IMG/VR virus record: IMGVR_UViG_3300046373_000082
Span: 1 to 38,693 of that record
Reading direction: 5' to 3' (one strand)
DNA: 38,693 bases
DNA from: a virus
The position numbers were made by a program, and so were the translations under genes. Under the pieces are notes generated by a model, which ran no database searches, was not told where the DNA came from, and saw only the letters and a program-made list of their open reading frames with translations. This document shows, in pieces, positions 31,573 through 37,390 of this stretch (its first letter is position 1; each line of letters begins with the position of its first letter).

Positions 31573-31773
31573 TCAGTCCTCCCCAAGCTTGATGAATTCG
31601 CTTACTGGCATATCGAACTGTGCCGCCAGCGCCTCTACCGTGGCAGTGGAAGCCTTTGGTTTATTTGCGAGAGCGCTCACCCATGTATGGGTCAAACCCA
31701 TCCGCTTTGCCAGAGTTGCCTGGCTCATGCCTTTCTGCGCCAGAGCAACCTTGATGCTTTTACCTACGTTCAT
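31573..31773 (-). CDS. Cro-like helix-turn-helix regulator, 66 aa
   Basis: A compact HTH_3/XRE-type domain fills the protein: helix 2 to helix 3 at residues ~17-36 (SQATLAKRMGLTHTWVSALA), followed by EALAAQFDMPVSEFIKL. The size is that of Cro. AAGGAA lies 8 nt before the ATG. It is the first gene of the minus early operon, facing the divergent plus promoter. It probably binds operators in the 31807-31908 interval and lowers early transcription. There is no CI-like partner beside it. Confidence 0.75.
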   Translation of the reverse strand: MNVGKSIKVALAQKGMSQATLAKRMGLTHTWVSALANKPKASTATVEALAAQFDMPVSEFIKLGED

Positions 31774-31806
31774 CTCTATTTTCCTTGTGGCGGTGTGTTG
31801 GTTGCT

Positions 31807-31835
31807 ATGTTAGTCGCTCGCGCCGAACACATCAA
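31807..31835 (-). promoter_or_regulatory. Candidate early promoter for the minus operon
   Basis: On the minus strand TTGATG (31830-31835) and TAACAT (31807-31812) are separated by 17 bp, each four of six to consensus. It would start transcription about 25 nt before the Cro-like gene. The -35 overlaps the palindrome at 31832-31849. Confidence 0.5.
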
Positions 31836-31849
31836 TCAAAAATAATTGA
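31832..31849. promoter_or_regulatory. Candidate operator between the divergent promoters
   Basis: TCAAT and ATTGA form inverted arms across an 8-nt AT-rich centre. The site covers the -35 of the minus promoter and ends 9 bp before the -35 of the plus promoter, ideal for a Cro-like dimer. Confidence 0.4.
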
Positions 31850-31858
31850 AATGTTTTG

Positions 31859-31888
31859 TTGACGAGGTGGCGGCGGTGAATCTATAGT
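31859..31888 (+). promoter_or_regulatory. Early promoter for the plus operon
   Basis: TTGACG (31859-31864) and TATAGT (31883-31888) are separated by 18 bp; both are five of six to the sigma-70 consensus. The start point would be near 31896, giving a 275-nt untranslated leader before the gene at 32172. Confidence 0.65.
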
Positions 31889-31908
31889 TCGTCTCAAGCA
31901 ACACGAAC
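31887..31908. promoter_or_regulatory. Inverted repeat at the plus transcription start
   Basis: GTTCGT and ACGAAC are perfect 6-bp inverted arms with a 10-nt centre. They overlap the last base pairs of the -10 and the predicted start point of the plus promoter. It could be an operator or the first hairpin of the leader RNA. Confidence 0.4.
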
Positions 31909-32171
31909 ACAGCAACAAGGCAGCGATGAACCGGCCTCAACGGTTCAGAGGGTTGGCAACTGACCCGGGTGTGCAGCGTAAAGCACCGAAAGCAGTTTTC
32001 TGGCGGACAGGGTCGCGGCTGGAAGAACAATCTGAATTCTGTCAGTCGCTGCCTCCAGTAGAGAGCGACCGGATATCAGATGGCTTCCTGCTGTTTCAGG
32101 ATCGCCATCTGGCTTTACAAGTGCTGTCTAAACCCCAGACAGCACTCGAAAGCCACGAACGGAGCAAGACC
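31896..32171 (+). promoter_or_regulatory. Structured 5' leader of the plus early operon
   Basis: No convincing gene. Perfect stem-loops seen in the transcript: 31928-31946 (6-bp stem), 32045-32069 (6 bp), 32077-32111 (8-bp CAGATGGC/GCCATCTG enclosing a 4-bp CCTG/CAGG) and 32121-32145 (9-bp GTGCTGTCT/AGACAGCAC, 7-nt loop). None is followed by a T-run. Tandem hairpins between promoter and first gene, with an intrinsic terminator further on, recall put RNA antiterminators of HK022, but sequence identity with put is not claimed. Confidence 0.5.
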
Positions 32172-32378
32172 ATGGATATTTACGAAGTCTATAAGGGTGT
32201 GACTATTAAAAAATCTCTTAATGTTTTTTGCGCTTCATTTCCTGATGGAAGCTGGTTCGGCTGGTCAAGTCTTTATGACGTAAAACAAAAAATTGATAGC
32301 TGGGAATTAGGTTTTTTAACCCTCTCCGTCGTCCGCCGTACGCAACGGCCCGATATCTCTCTGGGGAAACTCGTTTAG
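32172..32378 (+). CDS. Hypothetical early protein, 68 aa, first gene of the plus operon
   Basis: ATG at 32172 preceded by GGAG about 8 nt upstream. An in-frame upstream ATG at 31926 would add 82 residues encoded by the hairpin-rich leader and is rejected. The product starts MDIYEVYKGVTIKKS and has a small beta-like body with a W-F-G-W cluster (GSWFGWSSLYDVKQKID). It is not Arg-rich, so it does not look like lambda N. Function unknown. Confidence 0.6.
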   Translation: MDIYEVYKGVTIKKSLNVFCASFPDGSWFGWSSLYDVKQKIDSWELGFLTLSVVRRTQRPDISLGKLV

Positions 32379-32381
32379 AGC

Positions 32382-32525
32382 GGGTATTGGAGTGTGATCT
32401 GAATATGCAGGCTGAGGCAAAACGACTCCAGGCTTGTACTGGGCCTGCGGCGACCGAAAGGCAGTTCGACGCAAGTTTACTTGTTGTGCCGGGATCAGCG
32501 CCGGCCAGATCACACCCTAATACCC
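32382..32525 (+). ncRNA. Candidate structured RNA element, ~144 nt
   Basis: Two 19-nt arms (32382-32400, 32507-32525) pair with two mismatches and close a multi-branched interior. Inside are GCAGGC/GCCTGC (32407-32412, 32443-32448) stacked on CCAG/CTGG (32428-32431, 32439-32442), a CAAG/CTTG hairpin (32472-32483) and GCCGG/CCGGC (32488-32492, 32501-32505). No gene fits this interval. It may be a cis-acting RNA control element or, with the terminator at 32623-32650, the body of a small RNA. A small mobile element with terminal inverted repeats is the alternative; no target duplication is seen. Confidence 0.5.
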
Positions 32526-32548
32526 AACTCAACGCGGAGGATTTAGCC

Positions 32549-32563
32549 ATGAAGCGAGATTAA
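32549..32563 (+). CDS. Minigene, 4 codons, with strong ribosome binding site
   Basis: GCGGAGG lies 8 nt before ATG AAG CGA GAT TAA. The binding site is stronger than that of many real genes here, yet the frame ends after four codons. A second SD-like GGGAGG at 32602-32607 precedes GTG AGT GAG TAA. Such minigenes can tie up tRNA or act in attenuation, as with lambda bar minigenes. Low confidence as a gene. Confidence 0.25.
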   Translation: MKRD

Positions 32564-32622
32564 TTAAAGCCCTCCAGCAGGAGGCAAATCACTCTCACGT
32601 AGGGAGGTCTGCGTGAGTGAGT

Positions 32623-32650
32623 AAAGCCCGGCATACGTGCCGGGCTTTTT
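32623..32650 (+). terminator. Strong intrinsic terminator within the plus early operon
   Basis: An 11-bp perfect stem (AAAGCCCGGCA/TGCCGGGCTTT) with a TACG loop and five T's at its end. It lies 245 bp after the first gene and 22 bp before the next. No promoter is visible between it and the gene at 32673, so the rest of the operon needs read-through. Confidence 0.85.
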
Positions 32651-32672
32651 ATTGGGCGATTTGAGGTGAGTG

Positions 32673-32966
32673 ATGAAACCAACATGGATTGCTTTTGCTG
32701 ATCGCTGGCCTGCTGAAAATGCAGCGCTTGACAATCCAAGCGTTAAAACCACGCCAAGGGTTCTAGTGACAAATAACCTTGAAGCGAGAGATCGCATGGG
32801 CCGCATGAGCCACATCTGGTATGCAGCGCCAATGCGATCCAGCTCTCCAGACATAACCGGGCCAGTGATCGCGTTTGATGAGGGCGACCGAACAATTCAC
32901 GGCCTTACGCAATGGCTTGAAATGGCCAGCCTGCAAAGCATCGCCGACGAAGGTATGCAGCCATGA
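32673..32966 (+). CDS. Hypothetical early protein, 97 aa
   Basis: ATG at 32673 with GAGG about 6 nt upstream; a GTG one codon earlier is less likely. No domain recognised. The sequence includes MSHIWYAAPMRSSSPDI in the middle and an acidic C-terminal half. It is the first gene beyond the operon terminator and overlaps the next micro-gene by ATGA. Confidence 0.55.
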   Translation: MKPTWIAFADRWPAENAALDNPSVKTTPRVLVTNNLEARDRMGRMSHIWYAAPMRSSSPDITGPVIAFDEGDRTIHGLTQWLEMASLQSIADEGMQP

Positions 32967-33091
32967 AACGCACAACCCCACCCCTCCCCCGCAAGCCCCG
33001 CCCCGACGTCCACGACTGCGCCAAAGGTCGGATGCATGACCCGGTTGCAAAGCGGATCGTTACCACTATGCCAGGAGGCTACATCGCATGA
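32963..33091 (+). CDS. Micro-protein, 42 aa, Pro/Arg/Lys-rich N-terminus
   Basis: ATGA overlap on both sides. The N-terminus (MKRTTPPLPRKPRPDVHDC) is basic and proline-rich, and probably extended; two half-cysteine/His positions (HDC, MHD) follow. Unknown function; supported mainly by junction structure. Confidence 0.45.
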   Translation: MKRTTPPLPRKPRPDVHDCAKGRMHDPVAKRIVTTMPGGYIA

Positions 33092-33267
33092 GCAATTCAG
33101 ACGACACAGTGTTGCGAACACTTCGCGCGATGGCCTGGGAGCGCGCCAAGGGAGAGCTTCGTTCAATGGGTCAGACCTACTGGAATGACACTGCGCGCTT
33201 TGAACGATACGTAAGCGAAGCTGAAGAATTTATCAAGCACATCGAAGATGAAGGCATTTACGAATAA
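33088..33267 (+). CDS. Hypothetical early protein, 59 aa
   Basis: ATGA overlap with the previous gene; AGGAGG lies about 13 nt before the ATG. The product is helical and acidic at its C-terminus (VSEAEEFIKHIEDEGIYE). The N-terminal half is basic (RTLRAMAWERAKGELRSM). No family recognised. Confidence 0.55.
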   Translation: MSNSDDTVLRTLRAMAWERAKGELRSMGQTYWNDTARFERYVSEAEEFIKHIEDEGIYE

Positions 33268-33290
33268 CCCCGCCACTACTGGAGGCGATC

Positions 33291-33578
33291 ATGGAACACG
33301 AAGTAGTTGTAGAGGGCTTTGTCCTCCAGGTTGAGGTCACCCACTGCTTGAATATCCCGCCGGCGCCTGGAAGCAGGAACAGTGACTGGGATGCAATGGG
33401 CGAACGAGAACTTGAGTTCAAGCTGATCGACGGTCGTTGCTACGATGATGACGGCGTTCCGATGGATGTGCCAAAGTCGCAGCTCAGAGAGATCGAAACC
33501 TGCCACTACACTGCGATCATGGTCGCGCTCTGGCATGAGATCGACTCGCAGCGCGCAAGAGAAAGGAGAGTGGCATGA
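33291..33578 (+). CDS. Hypothetical early protein, 95 aa
   Basis: GGAGG lies 6 nt before the ATG. The protein begins with beta strands (EVVVEGFVLQVEVTHCLNIPPAPGSRNSD), then has a long acidic stretch and a C-terminal basic helix. No known domain. It is followed by an ATGA-overlapping gene. Confidence 0.55.
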   Translation: MEHEVVVEGFVLQVEVTHCLNIPPAPGSRNSDWDAMGERELEFKLIDGRCYDDDGVPMDVPKSQLREIETCHYTAIMVALWHEIDSQRARERRVA

Positions 33579-33826
33579 TTAGTTCAGAATACCTTTCCAG
33601 CCGTGCGCGCAATGTCGCGCTCGGAATGATCGAATCGCGTTTCGCGCTGCTGAACGCCGGCGACTCATCGGCGGCACTTCATGCCGAAACCAGTATGGCT
33701 ATCGAGATGGCTCACTCGCTCGGCGCAATCGACATCAACGAACACCGACACTATAACGAACGCCTGTCGAGGATCTACGAGGCGCAAGCCGAAGAATTCC
33801 TCAGGGACATCCGGAGGTCGCGATGA
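33575..33826 (+). CDS. Hypothetical early protein, 83 aa, helical
   Basis: An all-helical protein (SSRARNVALGMIESRFALL...SMAIEMAHSLGAI...YNERLSRIYEAQAEEFLRDIRRSR). The AGGAGAG binding site lies 6-7 nt before the ATG, inside the end of the previous gene. Resembles short helical proteins in Pseudomonas phage early operons; no function known. Confidence 0.55.
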   Translation: MISSEYLSSRARNVALGMIESRFALLNAGDSSAALHAETSMAIEMAHSLGAIDINEHRHYNERLSRIYEAQAEEFLRDIRRSR

Positions 33827-33972
33827 ACACAATGACCCTCGCCTTCACGCATAAATCTTGGCTCGGCGCGTTATCGCTGGCCTACGACGCTGGTATTGAA
33901 AACGTTCACGCCTGGTCGCGCCGGGCCTGCCTGTGCGGAGAGTGGACTGTGGCGTACGAGGTGAAAGCATGA
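33823..33972 (+). CDS. Micro-protein, 49 aa, with CxC motif
   Basis: ATGA overlaps at both ends and GGAGG upstream. Contains CLCGEW near residues 36-41, a short CxC knuckle followed by a Trp, and a helix before it (WLGALSLAYDAGIENVHAW). No family recognised; a small metal-binding protein is possible. Confidence 0.5.
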   Translation: MNTMTLAFTHKSWLGALSLAYDAGIENVHAWSRRACLCGEWTVAYEVKA

Positions 33973-34559
33973 ATATCGACTGGAGCAAGGCGCCGGAAGG
34001 GGCAACTCACTTTGATGCGGCCGACAACCGCATAAACAGCTTCATGAAGCTTGAAGGTGGCCGCTGGTTTTTCTGGCCGCCTAACTCTCTAAGCCCAGCG
34101 TGGACATACTGGAAGCCTGAAAATACTGGCATCAAAGGCATGATTCCAAGGCCGCCAGAATGGAACGGCGAAGGCCTGCCGCCGGTTGGGACGGTGTGTG
34201 AGTTTCAGGGCGACGAAGCAAAATGCCCATATGATCCGTGGCATGAAGACTTGCACGATGGCGTGAAATGCACAGTTATTGCGCATTTCAAATCAAAAAG
34301 TCTTGATTTGGTAGCGTTCACTTTTGTTAAGTCTGATGGCAATACCGAAGTTGAGCAATCGCTTCCAGGTGCCTTAAAGCCTATCCGCACGCCCGAGCAG
34401 ATCGCGGCGGAAGAGCGCTCCCGACGCTGTATTGAAATCTCCAACCTGGCTTGGGCAGCACTAAGCAAGATCGATTCGCCAGCTCCAGCGCTTAGTAAAA
34501 TTAACGCAATTTCTGAGGCGCTCTATGACGCTGGCTACAGACTGCAGGTGGCGCCATGA
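33969..34559 (+). CDS. Phage protein of the 'MNIDWSKAPEGATH' type, 196 aa
   Basis: The N-terminus (WSKAPEGATHFDAADN...WFFWPP) is one I recognise from many enterobacterial and Pseudomonas phage early proteins. In these, a small domain of this type precedes variable sequence. Residues ~60-150 include GLPPVGTVCEFQGDE...VKCTVIAHF, another recurrent phage module. The C-terminal ~50 residues are helical. Function unknown. It is the largest gene of this micro-gene stretch. Confidence 0.6.
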   Translation: MNIDWSKAPEGATHFDAADNRINSFMKLEGGRWFFWPPNSLSPAWTYWKPENTGIKGMIPRPPEWNGEGLPPVGTVCEFQGDEAKCPYDPWHEDLHDGVKCTVIAHFKSKSLDLVAFTFVKSDGNTEVEQSLPGALKPIRTPEQIAAEERSRRCIEISNLAWAALSKIDSPAPALSKINAISEALYDAGYRLQVAP

Positions 34560-34687
34560 AACGCCTCGCCACCCGCGTCTACACCTTCCAAGAACTGATG
34601 AACCGCATCGACATGGAGTACTGGCTCGTCCATCACCACGGACAGGAGCAGTACACCTTCGTGCCAATCCAATACAAGGGGCGATGA
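34556..34687 (+). CDS. Micro-protein, 43 aa
   Basis: ATGA overlap with the previous gene, and a stop 1 nt before the next ATG. Basic N-terminus (MKRLATRVYTFQELMNRID) and a His/Tyr-rich C-terminal half (YWLVHHHGQEQYTF). Unrecognised; supported by tight junctions. Confidence 0.45.
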   Translation: MKRLATRVYTFQELMNRIDMEYWLVHHHGQEQYTFVPIQYKGR

Positions 34688-34688
34688 G

Positions 34689-34802
34689 ATGAAACCTGTC
34701 TGGTGGATTGTAACCGCGCTAACCGTCTTCTACTGGGGCATCTACGCAGAAATGCGCGAGATTGAGCAACAGCACAGCTTACCTTCGGCGGTAGCGCGAT
34801 GA
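34689..34802 (+). CDS. Tiny membrane protein, 37 aa
   Basis: One hydrophobic helix at ~3-20 (PVWWIVTALTVFYWGIYA) followed by a charged tail. GGGGCGATGAG precedes the ATG. It overlaps the next tiny membrane gene by ATGA; the two may work together. Function unknown. Confidence 0.5.
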   Translation: MKPVWWIVTALTVFYWGIYAEMREIEQQHSLPSAVAR

Positions 34803-34915
34803 CCAACCATCAGCGTGCACGGCGCCTACTTCTCTGGCGTGGATCTTTCCCTGTCCTCGCCATCTACACCTTCCTGATGCTGCTCAGCGCTCTCGCTGAC
34901 AAGATCACTAAATAG
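34799..34915 (+). CDS. Tiny membrane protein, 38 aa
   Basis: A basic N-terminus (TNHQRARRLLLWR) leads into a hydrophobic helix (~16-31, FPVLAIYTFLMLLSALA) and a short polar end. It overlaps the previous 37-aa membrane gene by ATGA. Function unknown; possibly a membrane-acting host-takeover peptide. Confidence 0.5.
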   Translation: MTNHQRARRLLLWRGSFPVLAIYTFLMLLSALADKITK

Positions 34916-34924
34916 GTATCAATC

Positions 34925-35206
34925 ATGTCTGAATTTCAACATACACCAGGCCCTTGGCAGTACTTGGGCGATCCTGATGATGACGAGTGCCGCGTACGAC
35001 AGGCAGCATCCGTGCGTATCGGTCACGGTTATTGCTCGGAAATTACAATTTGTGAGGGCATCAGTCTCGAGGCCAACGCCAAGCTGATCGCCGCCGCGCC
35101 GGATCTGCTTGAGGCGCTGATTGATGTTCGCCGCGCACTTGAGTTGGCAAACCTTACTGGCGAGCTTGCGGTTGTCGATTCCGCAATCGAAAAAGCCACT
35201 TCCTGA
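34925..35206 (+). CDS. HTPGPW-family phage protein, 93 aa
   Basis: Begins with FQHTPGPWQYLGD and contains ANAKLIAAAPDLLEAL at residues ~50-65, the two hallmarks of a very common phage early protein family. The family has unknown function. AGGT precedes the ATG. The following 206 bp up to the next gene hold no convincing reading frame. Confidence 0.65.
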   Translation: MSEFQHTPGPWQYLGDPDDDECRVRQAASVRIGHGYCSEITICEGISLEANAKLIAAAPDLLEALIDVRRALELANLTGELAVVDSAIEKATS

Positions 35207-35412
35207 TTCACCCTCGCTGGGAGGGCCTTAACTGGATGGCCCAGACGCGCAAGGCGGCAAGAGCGCGATAGCACATCACCGCCAGCAAAGGCAGATAGGC
35301 GCTGTCCTTCACCTGCAAGGCTTCGGCGGCGCAGGCCAACCCAGACCGTTTGTGACTTTGCACACCACCCCAACCGAACTCACACGCCGCCTGCATGGCG
35401 GGGAGGATCATC

Positions 35413-35934
35413 GTGTCCGATGAAACGAAAACTCACTTCAAGAAGGCCTTCAACAGCCCCTACCTGAGCAGCGCCGACATCGTTGGCTACATGACCTTCA
35501 CGGTGTCGCACGTCAAGCTTGAGATCGACAAGACGAAGAAGACCAAAGACATGTTCAACACGGCCTACTTTGTCGAGCGCGAGATCCGCCCGGGCGAGAA
35601 GTTGAAGCCGATGATCCTCAACGTCACCAACAGCAAGACGATGAAGGCGCTGACTGGCTCACCGTTCATTGAGGACTGGGCCGGCGTGAAGATCAGCGTC
35701 TACGTGGACTCGAACGTCAAGTTCGGTCGCGAGGTGATGGAAGGTTTGCGGATCAGCCCGAAAGCACCAGTGGTCGCATGGCTCACACCAGAAAACGCAT
35801 CCAAGTGGGAAAGTGCAAAGGCCGCGTACAAGCGCGATGGCAGCCTCGACAAGGTACTGGCCCGTGTATCCATGACAGAAGCCCACCAGCAGCAGCTCAT
35901 GGAGGAATGCGCCAATGAATCGCGTGTGGCATGA
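35413..35934 (+). CDS. Candidate single-strand-annealing or ssDNA-binding protein, 173 aa
   Basis: A GTG at 35413 is chosen because GGGGAGGA lies 5-6 nt upstream; an in-frame ATG at 35395 has no binding site. The sequence FKKAFNSPYLSSADI...V.VSHVKLEIDKTK, LNVTNSKTMKALTGSPFIEDWAGVKISVYVDSNVK...GLRIS is one I know from phages where it sits directly before a YqaJ exonuclease. Its partner here overlaps it by 20 bp. A recombination role (loading or protecting single strands) is inferred from this pairing; the biochemical function is not established. Confidence 0.6.
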   Translation: MSDETKTHFKKAFNSPYLSSADIVGYMTFTVSHVKLEIDKTKKTKDMFNTAYFVEREIRPGEKLKPMILNVTNSKTMKALTGSPFIEDWAGVKISVYVDSNVKFGREVMEGLRISPKAPVVAWLTPENASKWESAKAAYKRDGSLDKVLARVSMTEAHQQQLMEECANESRVA

Positions 35935-36538
35935 CGTTCCCCAAAACACGGAGGTCTGGCAGTCGCTGAGACTGGGCAAGGCCACCGCGTCGAACTTCGG
36001 TTGCATCATGGCTAACGACGGCGCGGCATTCGGCGAACCTGCCAAGAAGTACGCGCTGCAGCTCGCCCTGGAACTGGCGACTGGGCGCAAAGCCGAGTTC
36101 AGTTTCTCGACTGATCACATGGAGCGCGGGCACGAGCAGGAGCCGATTGCCCGCATGCTCTACGAGGACACCGAGTTCGTCGATGTCACGAACGGCGGGT
36201 TCTTCGATTGTGGTGCGTTCGGGGATTCTCCAGACGGCCGCATTGGCGAAAAAGGCGTACTTGAGATCAAGTCGGTAACTGCCTCGGTGCATTACGCCAA
36301 TCTGAAGCGGAAATCATTTGACCCGGCGTATCGCTGGCAGCTTGTAGGACACATCGATTGTGCCGGCGCCGACTGGGTCGACTTCGTCAGCTACTGCTCA
36401 GAGTTCCCAGAGGCAAGCCAGCTCATCATTTACCGGCAAACCCGCGACGACTTAAAGGACGAGCTGAAACGCCTACAAGATCGGCGCTCCAAATTCATTG
36501 AGCTGGTGCAAACCACACTGGAAAGTATTCCGAGGTAG
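35915..36538 (+). CDS. YqaJ-family phage exonuclease, 207 aa
   Basis: Lambda-exonuclease-like fold. Seen: the N-terminal W..LRLGKATAS (residues 15-25), MERGHEQEPIAR (69-80), GDSPDG (103-108) and VLEIKS (115-120). Asp107 and the E117-x-K119 pair form the metal site. The Gln in YRWQLVGH follows. These enzymes digest one strand from DNA ends for homologous recombination and possibly for processing replicating concatemers. AGGAGGAA-type binding site upstream; coupled to the preceding gene by overlap. Confidence 0.85.
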   Translation: MNRVWHDVPQNTEVWQSLRLGKATASNFGCIMANDGAAFGEPAKKYALQLALELATGRKAEFSFSTDHMERGHEQEPIARMLYEDTEFVDVTNGGFFDCGAFGDSPDGRIGEKGVLEIKSVTASVHYANLKRKSFDPAYRWQLVGHIDCAGADWVDFVSYCSEFPEASQLIIYRQTRDDLKDELKRLQDRRSKFIELVQTTLESIPR

Positions 36539-36540
36539 TC

Positions 36541-36780
36541 ATGATCTCGAATTTAAAGCACGACATCGAGGCCAAGGCCTCTAAAGCCGCCGAGCTATCT
36601 TGGCAGGTTGAAAAATACATCGCCAGCGGCGGACGCTACTCGCGGGAAGAGTCCGAGCTTAAGGCCGAACCGCCCAAGCGCTCCACGAAAATCGACCCAG
36701 AAACGAAGTTGAAGCGCCGCAAGCCGCCGATGTCGCTGGCTGAACGCCGGGCACTCAGGAAGATGGCGGAAGCGTTATGA
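36541..36780 (+). CDS. Hypothetical basic protein, 79 aa
   Basis: Begins 2 nt after the exonuclease stop. Helical N-terminus (LKHDIEAKASKAAELSWQVEKYI) and a very basic second half (KRSTKIDPETKLKRRKPPMSLAERRALRK), suggesting nucleic-acid binding. It overlaps the next gene by ATGA. Possibly part of the recombination module by position only. Confidence 0.55.
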   Translation: MISNLKHDIEAKASKAAELSWQVEKYIASGGRYSREESELKAEPPKRSTKIDPETKLKRRKPPMSLAERRALRKMAEAL

Positions 36781-37238
36781 AAAAGCGCAAACCCAACAAC
36801 ATGGCAGCCCGCATCGAACGCTCTTGCCGAGCCTTGCTCAGAACCAACCACGTCGCCGTAGTCAATATCGACCCAAGCGGGCGGCAGGGGATGATCAACT
36901 ACAAGTCGCTCAAAAATATCGCGCCGGGGAAGATTGGTCAGGCTGTATGCGGAATCGCTCACCGCTGGACGATCTACCTGAGCGTTATGTGCTTGGACGC
37001 TCGCGGCGACCGCTACACGAAGTCAATCGAAGTGGCGCCTGACGGAATGTACCTGTCAGATCATTTGGAAGACGTGATCGAGCACTGTTACATGGAGATT
37101 CGCGCTTCAGCCAACCCCACTCAAATAGTGGCAAGCGGATGGATAGCTATCCCAGAATCAGTTTCGCTGGCAGAGGATCATGCAAATCGCATATTCGAAG
37201 CAGTTGGGGCTTGGAATCAGCAAAAAGTTGCTGCTTAA
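36777..37238 (+). CDS. Hypothetical early protein, 153 aa
   Basis: Basic N-terminus (MKKRKPNNMAARIERSCRALLRTNHVAVVNIDPSGRQGM...INYKSL), a central beta region and a helical C-terminus ending in ANRIFEAVGAWNQ. I recall proteins of this type in Pseudomonas phage early regions, but no function. ATGA overlap with the previous gene. Confidence 0.55.
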   Translation: MKKRKPNNMAARIERSCRALLRTNHVAVVNIDPSGRQGMINYKSLKNIAPGKIGQAVCGIAHRWTIYLSVMCLDARGDRYTKSIEVAPDGMYLSDHLEDVIEHCYMEIRASANPTQIVASGWIAIPESVSLAEDHANRIFEAVGAWNQQKVAA

Positions 37239-37249
37239 AAGGAATATTT

Positions 37250-37390
37250 ATGACCGCCCTCTACGCCGCTTTAACCTGGCTGGCAATCATTACCATCGCA
37301 GTGATCGGCATCAGCCTTTACGGCGCACACCTGGCCAAGCTTCGCGATCAGCGGGCGAAGGACGGGGTTAATTGGAGTATTGAAGCGTGA
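37250..37390 (+). CDS. Small membrane protein, 46 aa
   Basis: AAAGGAA lies about 6 nt before the ATG at 37250. One transmembrane helix (~3-24, ALYAALTWLAIITIAVIGISLYG) is followed by a charged tail (KLRDQRAKDG). It resembles other tiny single-helix proteins of this genome. Its stop overlaps the GTG of the methyltransferase. Confidence 0.55.
   Translation: MTALYAALTWLAIITIAVIGISLYGAHLAKLRDQRAKDGVNWSIEA

Noticed and set aside
31926-32171. N-terminal extension of the 68-aa gene to an ATG at 31926
   Set aside because: The stretch is filled with perfect hairpins, the start itself lies at the edge of one, and the ATG at 32172 has its own binding site; the extension has no recognisable sequence.
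32461-32480. GTTCGA sequence resembling a tRNA T-loop
   Set aside because: No flanking T-stem, anticodon stem or acceptor stem of tRNA dimensions; part of the larger structured element instead.
35208-35411. 67-aa minus-strand frame in the gap before the annealing-type gene
   Set aside because: Opposite to the surrounding operon, no ribosome binding site at its ATGs, no family resemblance. The gap is left as unexplained non-coding sequence; an 11-codon plus-strand frame there after GGGAGGG is also too weak.
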